Source of the DNA: Burkholderiaceae bacterium
Lineage (GTDB): Bacteria; Pseudomonadota; Gammaproteobacteria; Burkholderiales; Burkholderiaceae_B
Reading direction: 5' to 3'
Assembly (NCBI GenBank): GCA_023653055.1
Contig: JAMNXR010000011.1
Coordinates: forward strand, 58,174 to 122,173
Length of the DNA: 64,000 nucleotides
Under the pieces are notes generated by a model that was not told the DNA's origin, did not search any database, and saw nothing but the letters and a program-made list of their open reading frames with translations. A program made the position numbers and the translations under genes. This document shows positions 18,357 to 27,263 of this stretch, piece after piece (within the stretch, counting starts at the first letter, position 1; the number at the start of each line of letters is the position of its first letter).

Positions 18357-20246
18357 TCAGACCGCAGCGGTCTTTTTATTTTGATACCACTGCGTGATCG
18401 CGACAAAGGCGAGCAAACCAAAACCAATCGTATCGGTAATGATGCCTGGCTTAATCAAACAAACTGCTGCAATGAAGAGCAACACTCGCTGAAGCATCGT
18501 CGCGTAACCTACCAGCCACCCAAAGAACCCTCCCGCGAGCGCAATCACGCCAATCAACGCCGTCACAACTGACCAAAAGACGGTGAGGTAGGAAGTGTCA
18601 TCTTTAAAGATCAACAGCAAGGATGGTTCGTACACAAACATAAAGGGCACAATGTAGGCAGGTGCTGCCGCGCGCATTGCAGCGAACCCTGATTCCCACA
18701 TATTTGCTTTCGCTAAGCTGGCCGCAGCAAACACAGCCAGAGCCACTGGGGGGGTGATCGCGGACAGAATCGCAAAATAGAGCGCAAACATGTGTGCAGC
18801 AGGGACATCAACACCAAGCTTAATAATCGCGGGGATTAACAACGACACCATCACAATGTAAGCCGGTGTCGTAGGCATTCCCATACCCAGAATAATGCCG
18901 GCTGCTGCTGTCAACAGAAGGGCGAGGAACAAAGAGTTGTTCGCCAACTCGATGACCACCTGAGTGAACACAATGCCCAGACCCGTAATCGTGACGCAGC
19001 CGATCACGATGCCTGCGCAGGCGCAAGCCATCGCAACGGACAAGGCGTTACGCGCGCCTTCTTCGAGAGCGTTGATGACGGTCATCCAAGTGATGCCTTG
19101 GCGTGTCAGTTTGCGTGCGAGCGCGACAGGTAAACAGCTGATGGCCGCGACTAATGCGCACAGCGGTGCTGAAAAGCCCATGAATAGACCAATCAAGATG
19201 ATGAGGATGGGAATAAACAGGTGTCCCCTCTGCATCATGACTTGGCCAAATTTTGGCAATTCACTTTCAGGTACACCGCCCAGACCGTGTCGTTTTGCTT
19301 CAAAGTGCACGGCAAAGAACACCGATGCGTAATAAAGCAGCGCAGGAATCACAGCCCACAAGGCAACCTGTGCATAGGGAACCGATAAGAACTCCGCCAT
19401 CACGAACGCCGCTGCGCCCATCACAGGTGGCATCAACTGTCCACCCGTGGAGGCCACTGATTCAACAGCGGCAGCGAAAGGCGGTCTAAAGCCAGTACGT
19501 TTCATCAAAGGAATGGTGATGGGACCATCCACCATTACGTTGGCCACGGCGCTGCCTGAGACCGTGCCAAACAAAGACGAGCTGACTACGGCAACTTTTC
19601 CTGGGCCACCTGCGCTGCGTCCTGTCAGTGCCATGGCGAAATCCATAAACAGCTGACCGGTTCCGCTCTTTTCCATGAAAGCGCCAAAGATTACGAACAA
19701 CATGACGTAGGATGCAGACACGCCAAGCGTCGAGCCAAAGATACCTTCGGTAGAGAGATAGAGTTGCTCTAAAAGGACGGGTAGCTTGATCTGTGTAAAG
19801 AAGGCTGCGTACATCACAAACAAAACGGCAGTGATCGGCAGGGCCCAGCCAATCACGCGTCGCGTGCCCTCAAGGACAACGATCACCATGACAAAGGAAA
19901 AGAAGACATCCGCTTTGGTGAGTTCGTCGATATAAATGATTCGGTTGGTAAAGTTTTCGTAGTCGACAAAGATATGCAAGATCGCCGCCAAACCGAGCGC
20001 CAAAATCAGCATATCGTAAGAGCGAGGAATCAAACCGCCTTCGGCTTTTGAGGGATACAGCAAAAAGACCAAGGCCAACGCAAACATTAAGTGCGTGCCG
20101 CGAAAGATCACGGCCTCTGGAGGTCCAAAGCCCGCAACATACATGTGATACAGCGACATCGCTACAGCGATGATCGTGATCAGTTTCTTGAGGATCTTCG
20201 AAGTTGGATCGACCGCAATGCTTTCGTCGGAAATAACCTGCTGCAT
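18357..20246 (-). CDS. TAXI-TRAP transporter fused permease (4TM/12TM)
   Basis: A large inner-membrane permease of about 629 residues with some 16-18 hydrophobic segments, the fused small and large subunit (DctQM-like) used by TAXI-type TRAP systems. I use the ATG at 20246, preceded by AAGGA at a good distance; an in-frame start at 20288 lacks one. Conserved large-subunit stretches include GSAVANVMVDGPITIPLMKR and a GMPTTPAYIVM-type motif. It is followed by a VOC gene. No TAXI receptor adjoins it; the receptor at 5727 is a possible partner. Confidence 0.9.
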   Translation of the reverse strand: MQQVISDESIAVDPTSKILKKLITIIAVAMSLYHMYVAGFGPPEAVIFRGTHLMFALALVFLLYPSKAEGGLIPRSYDMLILALGLAAILHIFVDYENFTNRIIYIDELTKADVFFSFVMVIVVLEGTRRVIGWALPITAVLFVMYAAFFTQIKLPVLLEQLYLSTEGIFGSTLGVSASYVMLFVIFGAFMEKSGTGQLFMDFAMALTGRSAGGPGKVAVVSSSLFGTVSGSAVANVMVDGPITIPLMKRTGFRPPFAAAVESVASTGGQLMPPVMGAAAFVMAEFLSVPYAQVALWAVIPALLYYASVFFAVHFEAKRHGLGGVPESELPKFGQVMMQRGHLFIPILIILIGLFMGFSAPLCALVAAISCLPVALARKLTRQGITWMTVINALEEGARNALSVAMACACAGIVIGCVTITGLGIVFTQVVIELANNSLFLALLLTAAAGIILGMGMPTTPAYIVMVSLLIPAIIKLGVDVPAAHMFALYFAILSAITPPVALAVFAAASLAKANMWESGFAAMRAAAPAYIVPFMFVYEPSLLLIFKDDTSYLTVFWSVVTALIGVIALAGGFFGWLVGYATMLQRVLLFIAAVCLIKPGIITDTIGFGLLAFVAITQWYQNKKTAAV

Positions 20247-20435
20247 ATCAATATCCTTGGATTTGCTCTGTCTCGGTGACTGCCTCATGTCGATTTAAAA
20301 TTTTCGAGGCTATAAATTGTCTGCAATACCATTGAAGGCAAAGCGATTCTACACAGGCAGATCCCAAGATTGGGCCCCTTTTGCCCGAAGGCAGGGTTTT
20401 CCTTGAGATGGTTTTTAGTAGGTAGGTTTCCTAAG

Positions 20436-21512
20436 TCAGGCTTTGTTTGAGAACGTGACGACGTGGTCGACACCGAGTCGTATACCAATTTTTTCCCCGA
20501 GCGAATGATCGTGGTGACTGGGCACATAGGCCAGCACTTCCTGGCCAGACGGTAAACGCAGCGTATAAAGAAAGTCTGCACCCCTAAAGGTTTTACGCAC
20601 GACCTCGGCGAGTTGGGGGCTGGCATCGTCATGTTGAATATCGTCCGCACGCAGCAGCACATCGACCTCGGTGTCCAGCGGGTCGTGATGATCATGATCA
20701 AGCTGGAGTTCACCGAGTTCGATTTTCACCATTGCATTGGCTTGGATGCGACCTTTGACAAACACGCCGCGACCGATAAAGTCGGCAACATAGCGGTTTG
20801 TGGGCTCGTGATAAAGATCGTAGGGCGTATCCCACTGCACAATGCGACCTTCGGACATGACACCGATATGATCAGCAATGGCAAAGGCTTCAAATTGATC
20901 GTGTGTCACAAGCAGAGCCGTGACGCCGTTGGCTTTCAAAATATCTCGCATCTCGCTGGCGAGTCGTTCGCGCAAGTCGATATCCAGGCTTGAAAAGGGC
21001 TCATCAAGCAAAATCAGATCGGGTTCGGGTGCCATGGCACGGGCGAGTGCGACACGTTGCTGTTGTCCACCACTGAGCTCGTGAGGGTAGGCATCCGCTT
21101 TATCCGCCAGCGAGACGCGCTCAAGCCATTGAAGCCCCACCTCGCGGCGTTTGGCAGGTGCGAGCGCGCGCAGGCCAAACATCACGTTTTCCAGCACGCT
21201 CAGGTGCGGAAACAAGGCGAAATCTTGAAACACCATGCCAACTTTGCGCAGATTGGGGGCAACTTGAATCTCGGGGGCGCTGACCACCTTGCCATGCAGG
21301 CTAATCGAACCTTGCTGGAGGGCTTCAAAGCCACAAATTGCACGCAAAATCGTCGATTTCCCGCAACCGGAGGGGCCCAGCAAACATGCAATGCTGCCTC
21401 GGGCTAGACTGAGGGTTAAATCGCGGACAATTGGGACCCAGCCTGGACCGTCCAGGCGTGGATAACCAATCTCAACGTGATCGAGGGAAAGCAAAGGTGG
21501 GTGCGTATTCAT
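20436..21512 (-). CDS. fbpC: Ferric-iron ABC transporter ATP-binding protein (FbpC-like)
   Basis: An ATPase of about 358 residues. The start at the ATG at 21512 gives [18 protein letters not shown]; an upstream start at 21578 would overlap the divergent permease gene. Walker A is GPSGCGKST, the signature [15 protein letters not shown], and Walker [15 protein letters not shown]-terminal TOBE-like region follows from about residue 270. It is divergent from the permease and binding-protein genes, an uncommon split for this transporter. Assignment to iron rests on the neighbours and the Fur box. Confidence 0.85.
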   Translation of the reverse strand: MNTHPPLLSLDHVEIGYPRLDGPGWVPIVRDLTLSLARGSIACLLGPSGCGKSTILRAICGFEALQQGSISLHGKVVSAPEIQVAPNLRKVGMVFQDFALFPHLSVLENVMFGLRALAPAKRREVGLQWLERVSLADKADAYPHELSGGQQQRVALARAMAPEPDLILLDEPFSSLDIDLRERLASEMRDILKANGVTALLVTHDQFEAFAIADHIGVMSEGRIVQWDTPYDLYHEPTNRYVADFIGRGVFVKGRIQANAMVKIELGELQLDHDHHDPLDTEVDVLLRADDIQHDDASPQLAEVVRKTFRGADFLYTLRLPSGQEVLAYVPSHHDHSLGEKIGIRLGVDHVVTFSNKA

Positions 21513-21515
21513 CTT

Positions 21516-21534
21516 TATAATTTTCTCATTAACC
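21516..21534 (-). promoter_or_regulatory. Possible weak Fur-like site
   Basis: In the 71-base gap between the divergent fbpC-like and fbpB-like genes, the minus strand reads TTAATGAGAAAATTATA, partly matching the Fur pattern AATGAGAAT. It is clearly weaker than the site at 23175. Supported only by context. Confidence 0.3.
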
Positions 21535-21583
21535 GCATTTTGATTCCAGAACCCTTTTTTATCCTGAGCCGAGCGCATTGCGA

Positions 21584-23176
21584 ATGAGTCGAGTCGTTGT
21601 CCTGATCGCAGTATTGTTGTCGCTACCGCTGCTAGGTCTGTTTATTCCCTTTTTTACCGAAGGGACTGGCGAGACCGCTCAAGAGCTGAGTCGTCAAGGC
21701 ACTTTGCTGCATCTTTGGCAAACCGTCTTGGGAGAGTATGTCACGTCCACCTTATTGCTGCTGAGCGGAGTGGGGGTAGGCGTATTCGTCCTCGGCGTGG
21801 GCAATGCCTGGTTGGTGGCCAACTATCAATTTCCCGGTAAAAAGATTTTTGAATGGGCGCTTATTTTGCCGCTCGCCATTCCGACGTATGTGATGGCGTA
21901 TCTATTTGTCGATATTTTGCAGTTTTCGGGCCCGATTCAAACCACGCTTCGCAATCTGCTGGGCCTGGAGCGGCTCTGGTTTTTTCCCGATCCGCGTTCT
22001 TTGGGTGGGGCGATGTGGTCCTTTTCCTTTTGTCTCTTCCCCTATGTGTATTTGATCGCTCGCACCTCTTTTTTAGATCGCAGCGGTCGCTTGTCCGAGG
22101 CGGCTGAAACCTTGGGATACAGCGGTTTTCAAGCGTTTTATCGCCTCGTATTACCGATGGCACGTCCTGCGATTTTTGCTGGGATGGCGCTCGCATTGAT
22201 GGAGGTGATGGCTGACTATGGTGCAGTGGCTTATTTTGGCGTAGAGACCTTCGCGACGGGTATTTTCAGAGCATGGTTGTCCTTTAGCGACCGCTTAGCC
22301 GCCGTGCAACTGTCACTCGGACTGCTGGTCTTTGTCATGTTGATTTTCTATATCGAGCAGACTAACCGCTCGCGGATGCGCTATGCGAGCTCTGGTGTAG
22401 TGCAGCGGGCGGCGATCCCCCGTCTGTTGCGAGGCAAAAAGGCTTTTGGGGCCTTTGCTGTGTGTGGCGCGACCTTGTTGTGTTCATTTTTATTACCCGT
22501 CGCCGCATTACTCAAGTTGCTGTGGGAGCAGGGGCTGAGTATGGATGCGCGTTATCTGGGTTGGTTGCAAAACTCGTTTGGTTTATCGGCGCTGACGGCG
22601 CTGATTTCAGTGGCGTGTGCGTTGTTACTTGCGTATGGGGCTCGGTTGACAAAAAGTGCCACCTTGCAATGGGTCAACCGGCTGCTAGGCCTTGGCTATG
22701 CACTGCCAGGTGCGGTGTTGGCCGTAGGAATTTTGTCCGTTTTAGGGCTGTTTCAATTGGGCTGGATCATGTCTGCGACCGTGTCCGTCTTGATTTACGC
22801 CTATTTGATCCGGTTTCTCTCGTCGAGTTTACAGAGCGTAGAAGCGGGCCTGTCGCGGATTACCCCCTCAATGGACGGCACGGCAGCTCTGTTGGGGGCG
22901 ACCCCCTGGCAAACCATGCGGTCTATCCACTTTCCCTTGCTCAAACGCAGTGTGCTGACGGCGGGCTTGTTTGTGTTTGTGGATGTGATGAAAGAGCTGC
23001 CCGCAACGCTGCTGTTGCGTCCCTTTAACTTCGACACGCTGGCGGTTGCCACCTACCAGCTGGCGGCCGATGAGCGCTTATCGGAGTTGGCATTGCCTTC
23101 TTTGACCATCGTCATTGCGGGGCTAATTCCCGTCGTGTTGCTTTCCCGCGCAATGTCCAAAGTGAATCGTTATTGA
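21584..23176 (+). CDS. fbpB: Ferric-iron ABC transporter permease (FbpB-like)
   Basis: A permease of about 530 residues with 11-12 helices and two internal permease modules, as in FbpB/AfuB. Two ATPase-docking loops are visible: RLSEAAETLGYSGFQAFYRLVLP near residue 170 and SMDGTAALLGATPWQTMRSIHFPLL near residue 430. I place the start at the ATG at 21584; a TTG two codons earlier is also open. The stop codon overlaps the Fur box of the next gene. It should form the membrane channel for Fe3+ delivered by the binding protein at 23266. Confidence 0.9.
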   Translation: MSRVVVLIAVLLSLPLLGLFIPFFTEGTGETAQELSRQGTLLHLWQTVLGEYVTSTLLLLSGVGVGVFVLGVGNAWLVANYQFPGKKIFEWALILPLAIPTYVMAYLFVDILQFSGPIQTTLRNLLGLERLWFFPDPRSLGGAMWSFSFCLFPYVYLIARTSFLDRSGRLSEAAETLGYSGFQAFYRLVLPMARPAIFAGMALALMEVMADYGAVAYFGVETFATGIFRAWLSFSDRLAAVQLSLGLLVFVMLIFYIEQTNRSRMRYASSGVVQRAAIPRLLRGKKAFGAFAVCGATLLCSFLLPVAALLKLLWEQGLSMDARYLGWLQNSFGLSALTALISVACALLLAYGARLTKSATLQWVNRLLGLGYALPGAVLAVGILSVLGLFQLGWIMSATVSVLIYAYLIRFLSSSLQSVEAGLSRITPSMDGTAALLGATPWQTMRSIHFPLLKRSVLTAGLFVFVDVMKELPATLLLRPFNFDTLAVATYQLAADERLSELALPSLTIVIAGLIPVVLLSRAMSKVNRY

Positions 23177-23202
23177 TAATGATTCGCATTTAGTGTTATG
23201 AT
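23173..23202 (+). promoter_or_regulatory. Promoter with overlapping Fur box
   Basis: A Fur box, GATAATGATTCGCATTTAG (23175-23193), closely follows the consensus GATAATGATAATCATTATC in its first ten bases and keeps the CATT of the second arm. It overlaps a TTGATA -35 (23173-23178) and lies before a TATGAT -10 (23197-23202), spacer 18. Iron-bound Fur would block polymerase here. Predicted start of transcription is about 23209. Confidence 0.75.
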
Positions 23203-23265
23203 GTGTCTTTAGCAATCCGGTGTTCTACGTACACCAACATGGACACCTCTACGGACAATTCCCTG

Positions 23266-24342
23266 ATGAAAATGCAATGGGCTTTAAACACGCTGACCGT
23301 CGGCCTGATCTCGATGGCCGCCACAAGTGTCGCACTTTCCCAGCAGGCCCAACCTGCGAAAGAGCTCAGCACGGCAAAGGAGCTCAACATTTACTCGGCC
23401 CGTCACTATCAGACGGATGAGCAGTTGTACGGCGGCTTTACTAAAGCGACAGGGATCAAGATCAATCGCATTGAGGCCAGTGACAATGCCTTGATTGAGC
23501 GTTTGAAAAGCGAGGGCGCGAAAAGCCCGGCTGACGTGATTTTGTTGGTGGATGCCGCCCGACTGTGGCGTGCAGAAAAAGACGGTATGTTTCAGCCAGT
23601 CAAATCCGCCTTCATTGAGGCGCGTATTCCTGAAAACTTGAGAGCAAATGCAGAGGGCGGCGGCAGTACCTGGGTGGGCTATTCCACGCGCGCCCGTGTG
23701 ATTGTCTACAACAAGGCGCGCGTCAAGCCCGAGGATGTGAATACCTATGAAAAATTAGCCGATCCTGTCAACAAAGGACAGGTTTGCACGCGCTCAGGTT
23801 CCCATCCTTATATGTTGTCCCTGGTCGGTGCGATGATTGATCGCAGTGGAGAGGCCGCGACTGAAGCGTGGGCAAAAGGCATGGTCGCTAATCAGGCGCG
23901 TGCGCCGCGCGGTGGGGATACGGATCAGATCACAGCCGTGGCAGCAGGAGAGTGTGGCGTGGCGCTGACGAACTCTTACTATTTAGTTCGGATGATGCGT
24001 TCAACCAAGCCAGAGGATCAAGCAATGATGGCTAAGGTTGGTTTCTTGTGGCCTAACCAAACGACGAGCGGGACACACATCAACATCGCGGGGGGCGGTA
24101 TCGCTAAAAATGCGCCACATCCTGAGGCCGCTCAGAAGTTTCTTGAGTACCTTGCAACCGATGCGGCCCAGGTTTATTTTGCAGACGGCAATAATGAGTG
24201 GCCTGCAGTCGCTTCAGTACAGGTTGAAAATCCTGGTTTGAAAGCACTCGGCAAATTTAAGGCAGAGGATGTCTCTGTCGCCGCGATGGGGCGTAATCAA
24301 ATCGCCGCACAGAAGATTCTGGACCGTGCACGCTTTAAATAA
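23266..24342 (+). CDS. fbpA: Ferric-iron ABC transporter binding protein (FbpA-like)
   Basis: A periplasmic Fe3+-binding protein of about 358 residues. The start MKMQWALNTLTVGLISMAA gives a normal signal peptide; an ATG at 23239 would add an acidic lead. The mature start ELNIYSARHYQTDEQLYGGF and the EASDNALIERLKSEG segment are family landmarks. The adjacent tyrosines of TNSYYLVRM are the expected iron ligands. The gene has its own Fur-controlled promoter despite following the permease, so the receptor can be made in excess. Confidence 0.9.
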   Translation: MKMQWALNTLTVGLISMAATSVALSQQAQPAKELSTAKELNIYSARHYQTDEQLYGGFTKATGIKINRIEASDNALIERLKSEGAKSPADVILLVDAARLWRAEKDGMFQPVKSAFIEARIPENLRANAEGGGSTWVGYSTRARVIVYNKARVKPEDVNTYEKLADPVNKGQVCTRSGSHPYMLSLVGAMIDRSGEAATEAWAKGMVANQARAPRGGDTDQITAVAAGECGVALTNSYYLVRMMRSTKPEDQAMMAKVGFLWPNQTTSGTHINIAGGGIAKNAPHPEAAQKFLEYLATDAAQVYFADGNNEWPAVASVQVENPGLKALGKFKAEDVSVAAMGRNQIAAQKILDRARFK

Positions 24343-24349
24343 GTTTGAA

Positions 24350-24391
24350 GTGAAAGAGCAATGATGAAGTGAAGAAGTGAAGAAGAAGTGA
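24350..24391 (+). repeat. Short GAAGTGAA repeats
   Basis: Just after the iron-binding-protein stop codon, the octamer-like unit GAAGTGAA recurs about four times with small spacers, in a purine-rich stretch leading into the terminator. Possibly slippage-derived; no function evident. Confidence 0.4.
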
Positions 24392-24434
24392 AAAAAATCC
24401 CGCGAACTTTAAAATTCGCGGGATTTTTTTTACT
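24391..24434. terminator. Bidirectional Rho-independent terminator
   Basis: A long stem with a core of AATCCCGCGAA pairing with TTCGCGGGATT, flanked by an A-run on one side and an eight-T run on the other, so it should work in both directions. It separates the convergent iron-binding-protein gene and the 457-residue unknown gene. Confidence 0.9.
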
Positions 24435-24457
24435 AAATTTTCTTAAAACTTTAAAAC

Positions 24458-25831
24458 TTAAGCGCCCCAAGGACGGATCGCAGCTTTGAGTTTCTTGTAA
24501 CCGTCGATGTAACGTGGGCGCTCGCCCGCGTAAATCTTGTCGAAGGTCGCGAGTTGCTCGTCGAGCCACTTGGCCAGTTCTTTGTTGTCTGGGTTCGCGG
24601 CTTTGTAGGCCTCGTTGATCAGAACAAAGTGGATGCGTGGATCGTAGGGTTGCTTTTCGCCGCCAACTGTTTCGTCTCCGTCCAGCAAACGCAACAACAT
24701 GGCATCCGCTGAGCCAAGTGTCTGTTCGTAGATGGGGGCGCCATGCACGCGATACATCACGCTGGTCATGTCTTTGCCGTTGGTCATGGTGAAACCCATG
24801 TCCACCCACAATTTCTTCATGTCGACTTTGGCGCCAACTTTGTCCAGCACGATCTGGCCCCAGTCACGCAAGACGTCAGGCGCGTCGGCCATCAAGTCGG
24901 TCAGGCGGTCGCCGTCCAAGTCTGTGGCGTACACGATGCAAGGACGCTGACGAATCATGTCATGCAACAACAAACCGAAGTTAGTGTCGGAAATATGTTC
25001 GTAAATGTCGCCGGTCCAGTTTTCCATGCCAGCTTTGAAGTCCTTGGGGAGCAAGGCAACGATGGCGTCCACGCTGGCGCGGTGCTCTTCGTAGGCATCA
25101 ACGGTGTACTGGCGCTTGAGCTTGAACTTGGTACCCTGCATCAACCAGCGCATGATGCCTGCGTTGATGGCGTCTTCTTGAGCCTGAGTGGGCTTGGTGG
25201 CGACACGGCCGATCTGACCTGTCTCGTGCACCATTTTCAAGAACAGACGCGCCGCATAGGCCATGCGAATGCCGGGAGTGTTCATTTCTGAGTGAATCAC
25301 GCCAGTGGCATGATCGATGTTGAATTTCTTTTTGTCTTGCGAGTAGGGCAGGCCTGGCATGAAGCGGATGCTGGTGATGCCACCGTATGGACGCACGTTG
25401 CAATACACGCCTGCTGCAGTACGCAAGGGGGCGTTAGCGGACTTGCCGTTCACGACGACTTTTTTGCCGCCTTCGTTGACCATAAAGTCACCGGCTGTCG
25501 ACCACTTGAGCGCGGTGTAGTCCAGCTTGCCGAACCACTCGAGTGACTGGAGTTTGCTGTCGTGACGGAACTGAGCCATCATCGGGACGCCGAGGAAAGG
25601 CAGGCCCAGCACGTCGAGTGCCATGAGCGTACCGTTCAACGCGAACATGTCAGTGAATGCGTGTGCGACGGGTTTGACGCCACCCTGGGCGTTGCCGCCT
25701 TCCCAGATGATTGCGTCAGGGCAACCAACGGGTTTGACTGATGAACGCTTGTAAATGCCATCCAGCATTTTGAAAAGATCGCCGTTCTGTTCTTCTTGGG
25801 CGATTTTTAGCAAATCCAATTCTTGTGCCAT
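24458..25831 (-). CDS. Unrecognised 457-residue cytoplasmic protein
   Basis: I do not recognise this protein. It has no signal peptide and no membrane segment. Visible landmarks are IIWEGGNAQGGVKP near residue 42, NVRPYGGITSIRFMPGLPY near 146-165, SEMNTPGIRMAYAARLF near 182, and the acidic ATDLDGDRLTDLM near 308. Charged and aromatic residues are spread evenly, as in a globular enzyme. Codon choice appears even and GC-rich, the gene ends at a very strong terminator, and a GAGG ribosome site precedes the ATG; all fit a well-expressed housekeeping-type protein. It is divergent from the YeeE/YedE pair. A metabolic enzyme is plausible, but no reaction can be assigned. Confidence 0.8.
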   Translation of the reverse strand: MAQELDLLKIAQEEQNGDLFKMLDGIYKRSSVKPVGCPDAIIWEGGNAQGGVKPVAHAFTDMFALNGTLMALDVLGLPFLGVPMMAQFRHDSKLQSLEWFGKLDYTALKWSTAGDFMVNEGGKKVVVNGKSANAPLRTAAGVYCNVRPYGGITSIRFMPGLPYSQDKKKFNIDHATGVIHSEMNTPGIRMAYAARLFLKMVHETGQIGRVATKPTQAQEDAINAGIMRWLMQGTKFKLKRQYTVDAYEEHRASVDAIVALLPKDFKAGMENWTGDIYEHISDTNFGLLLHDMIRQRPCIVYATDLDGDRLTDLMADAPDVLRDWGQIVLDKVGAKVDMKKLWVDMGFTMTNGKDMTSVMYRVHGAPIYEQTLGSADAMLLRLLDGDETVGGEKQPYDPRIHFVLINEAYKAANPDNKELAKWLDEQLATFDKIYAGERPRYIDGYKKLKAAIRPWGA

Positions 25832-25935
25832 GAGCGGAAAGCCTCAAATTTTGAAGTGAGTAAAAGACATCTGTGCAACTAGGGATTATCGCATTAGTGG
25901 CGGATGTCACCAAGTTGCTTGAATAGCGAGTGCAT

Positions 25936-25977
25936 TTGATCTAAATCAACACCAAACAAAATCAATGAAATTATTAT
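25936..25977 (+). promoter_or_regulatory. FNR/Anr-type box with matching -10 element
   Basis: TTGAT-CTAA-ATCAA at 25936-25949 is a perfect FNR/Anr palindrome. TATTAT at 25972-25977 serves as -10 and predicts transcription from 25984, so the box centre lies exactly at -41.5, the class II activation position for the YeeE/YedE genes. The downstream bases are very AT-rich. The site could also act on the divergent gene. Confidence 0.8.
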
Positions 25978-26059
25978 ATATATAAATAAATTGTTCAAAA
26001 GTATATTGATTTTGCGCAGTAATCAGTCCTTCATATAGCGTCGTAAAAGGAGAATCCTC

Positions 26060-26623
26060 ATGGCACAACAGCAATCGGTTCATTCAGGAGGACGCCTTGC
26101 TGGCAGGTGGTCACCTTATATCGTGGGTATCGGGATTGGCATACTGAGTTGGGTGGTGTTTGTCGTGGTAGCGGCACCTATAGGCATCACGACTTCAATC
26201 GGGCAAATTGCGGGCGGCGTGGTTTCACCGATCATGGGTGCAGATACCGTAGCGGCAAACGCCTACTGGCGTACCAATCCAATGAAATTGGACTACGGGA
26301 CTTTGTTTTTAATTGGTACTTTTTTTGGCGCCTTAGCCTCGGCACTGGTGTCACGTACTTTTAAGTTCGAGTCCATTCCGAGTGTTTGGCAAGAGCGTTT
26401 TGGTTCTTCGAAAACACGTCGCTTTATCGTCGCCTTTATCGGTGGTGCGCTCGCCATGTATGGCGCGCGTATGGCAGGGGGATGCACCAGCGGAAACGGT
26501 ATTTCACAGTCCTTGCAACTTGCCGTGGTGGGTTGGACATTTCTGGCGGTGATGTTTATCTCAGGTGCGATCACTGCTGCAATCGTTTATCGCGGTTCAC
26601 GTTCGAATAGCACAGGAGAATAA
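26060..26623 (+). CDS. YeeE/YedE family protein (sulfur-transport-like), first subunit
   Basis: A 187-residue inner-membrane protein with four to five helices. The key motif GGCTSGNGISQSLQLAVVGW near residues 138-157, with one conserved cysteine, marks the YeeE/YedE (DUF395) family, whose members import thiosulfate or handle persulfide-type sulfur. Half-size genes in pairs, as here, correspond to one full-length YeeE. Ribosome site AAAGGAG before the ATG. It is two bases from the next gene and follows a promoter with an FNR/Anr box. Sulfur as cargo is known for the family; the exact species is inferred. Confidence 0.85.
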   Translation: MAQQQSVHSGGRLAGRWSPYIVGIGIGILSWVVFVVVAAPIGITTSIGQIAGGVVSPIMGADTVAANAYWRTNPMKLDYGTLFLIGTFFGALASALVSRTFKFESIPSVWQERFGSSKTRRFIVAFIGGALAMYGARMAGGCTSGNGISQSLQLAVVGWTFLAVMFISGAITAAIVYRGSRSNSTGE

Positions 26624-26625
26624 AA

Positions 26626-27171
26626 ATGTTTCCAATCAAAGGTGAAAGCGCATTGCTTTTGGCTGTTGTCTTTGGATTTGTGTTTGGCTGGCTGTTGCAG
26701 CGAGGCAAGGTCACCAACTACAACGTGATCGTGAATCAGTTTCGATTCAAAGACTTTACGGTACTCAAGGTTATGTTTCCGGCCATCATTGTGGGAGGTA
26801 TCGGCGTACTGGTGCTGACCAATATGGAACTGGCAAAATGGCATGTTCGTGACACCAATATGCTGGGTACTATTATTGGCGCCGCAATTTTTGGAATTGG
26901 GATGGTGTTGTACGGTTACTGCCCTGGAACGGGCGTCGCCGCGATTGGCACGGGGAGTATTCACGCGCTCGTCGGAGCGCTGGGGATGATTGTTGGAGCG
27001 GTTCTTTATGCACTCTCTTTCGATTGGGTGCGGGCCAATATCTTGTCGGTTGGAAAGCTTGGCAAGTTGACATTACCTCAGCTTATGCATGTGCCGGCCT
27101 GGACGATTTTTGGCATACTGATCGTGATTGGGATCGTGCTGTTTGCCTGGGTCGAAAAGAATGGCAAATAA
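26626..27171 (+). CDS. YeeE/YedE family protein, second subunit
   Basis: A 181-residue partner of the preceding gene with five helices. It carries the matching motif YGYCPGTGVAAIGTGSIHALVGALGM near residues 90-115, again with a single conserved cysteine. The start follows the stop of the first gene by two bases, so translation is coupled. Together the two halves supply both cysteine motifs seen in full-length YeeE. The pair ends in a terminator. Confidence 0.85.
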   Translation: MFPIKGESALLLAVVFGFVFGWLLQRGKVTNYNVIVNQFRFKDFTVLKVMFPAIIVGGIGVLVLTNMELAKWHVRDTNMLGTIIGAAIFGIGMVLYGYCPGTGVAAIGTGSIHALVGALGMIVGAVLYALSFDWVRANILSVGKLGKLTLPQLMHVPAWTIFGILIVIGIVLFAWVEKNGK

Positions 27172-27192
27172 ATAAAAACAGTAAAAGAAACA

Positions 27193-27225
27193 ATGCCGGT
27201 GATGATCACTCATCCCGGCATTTTT
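27193..27225 (+). terminator. Rho-independent terminator of the YeeE/YedE pair
   Basis: ATGCCGG at 27193-27199 pairs with CCGGCAT at 27215-27221, with further inner pairing of GATG and CATC, followed by a T-run. Confidence 0.85.
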
Positions 27226-27263
27226 ACGAGCACCAAACGAAAGAGCTGAACGGGCTTTAAACG

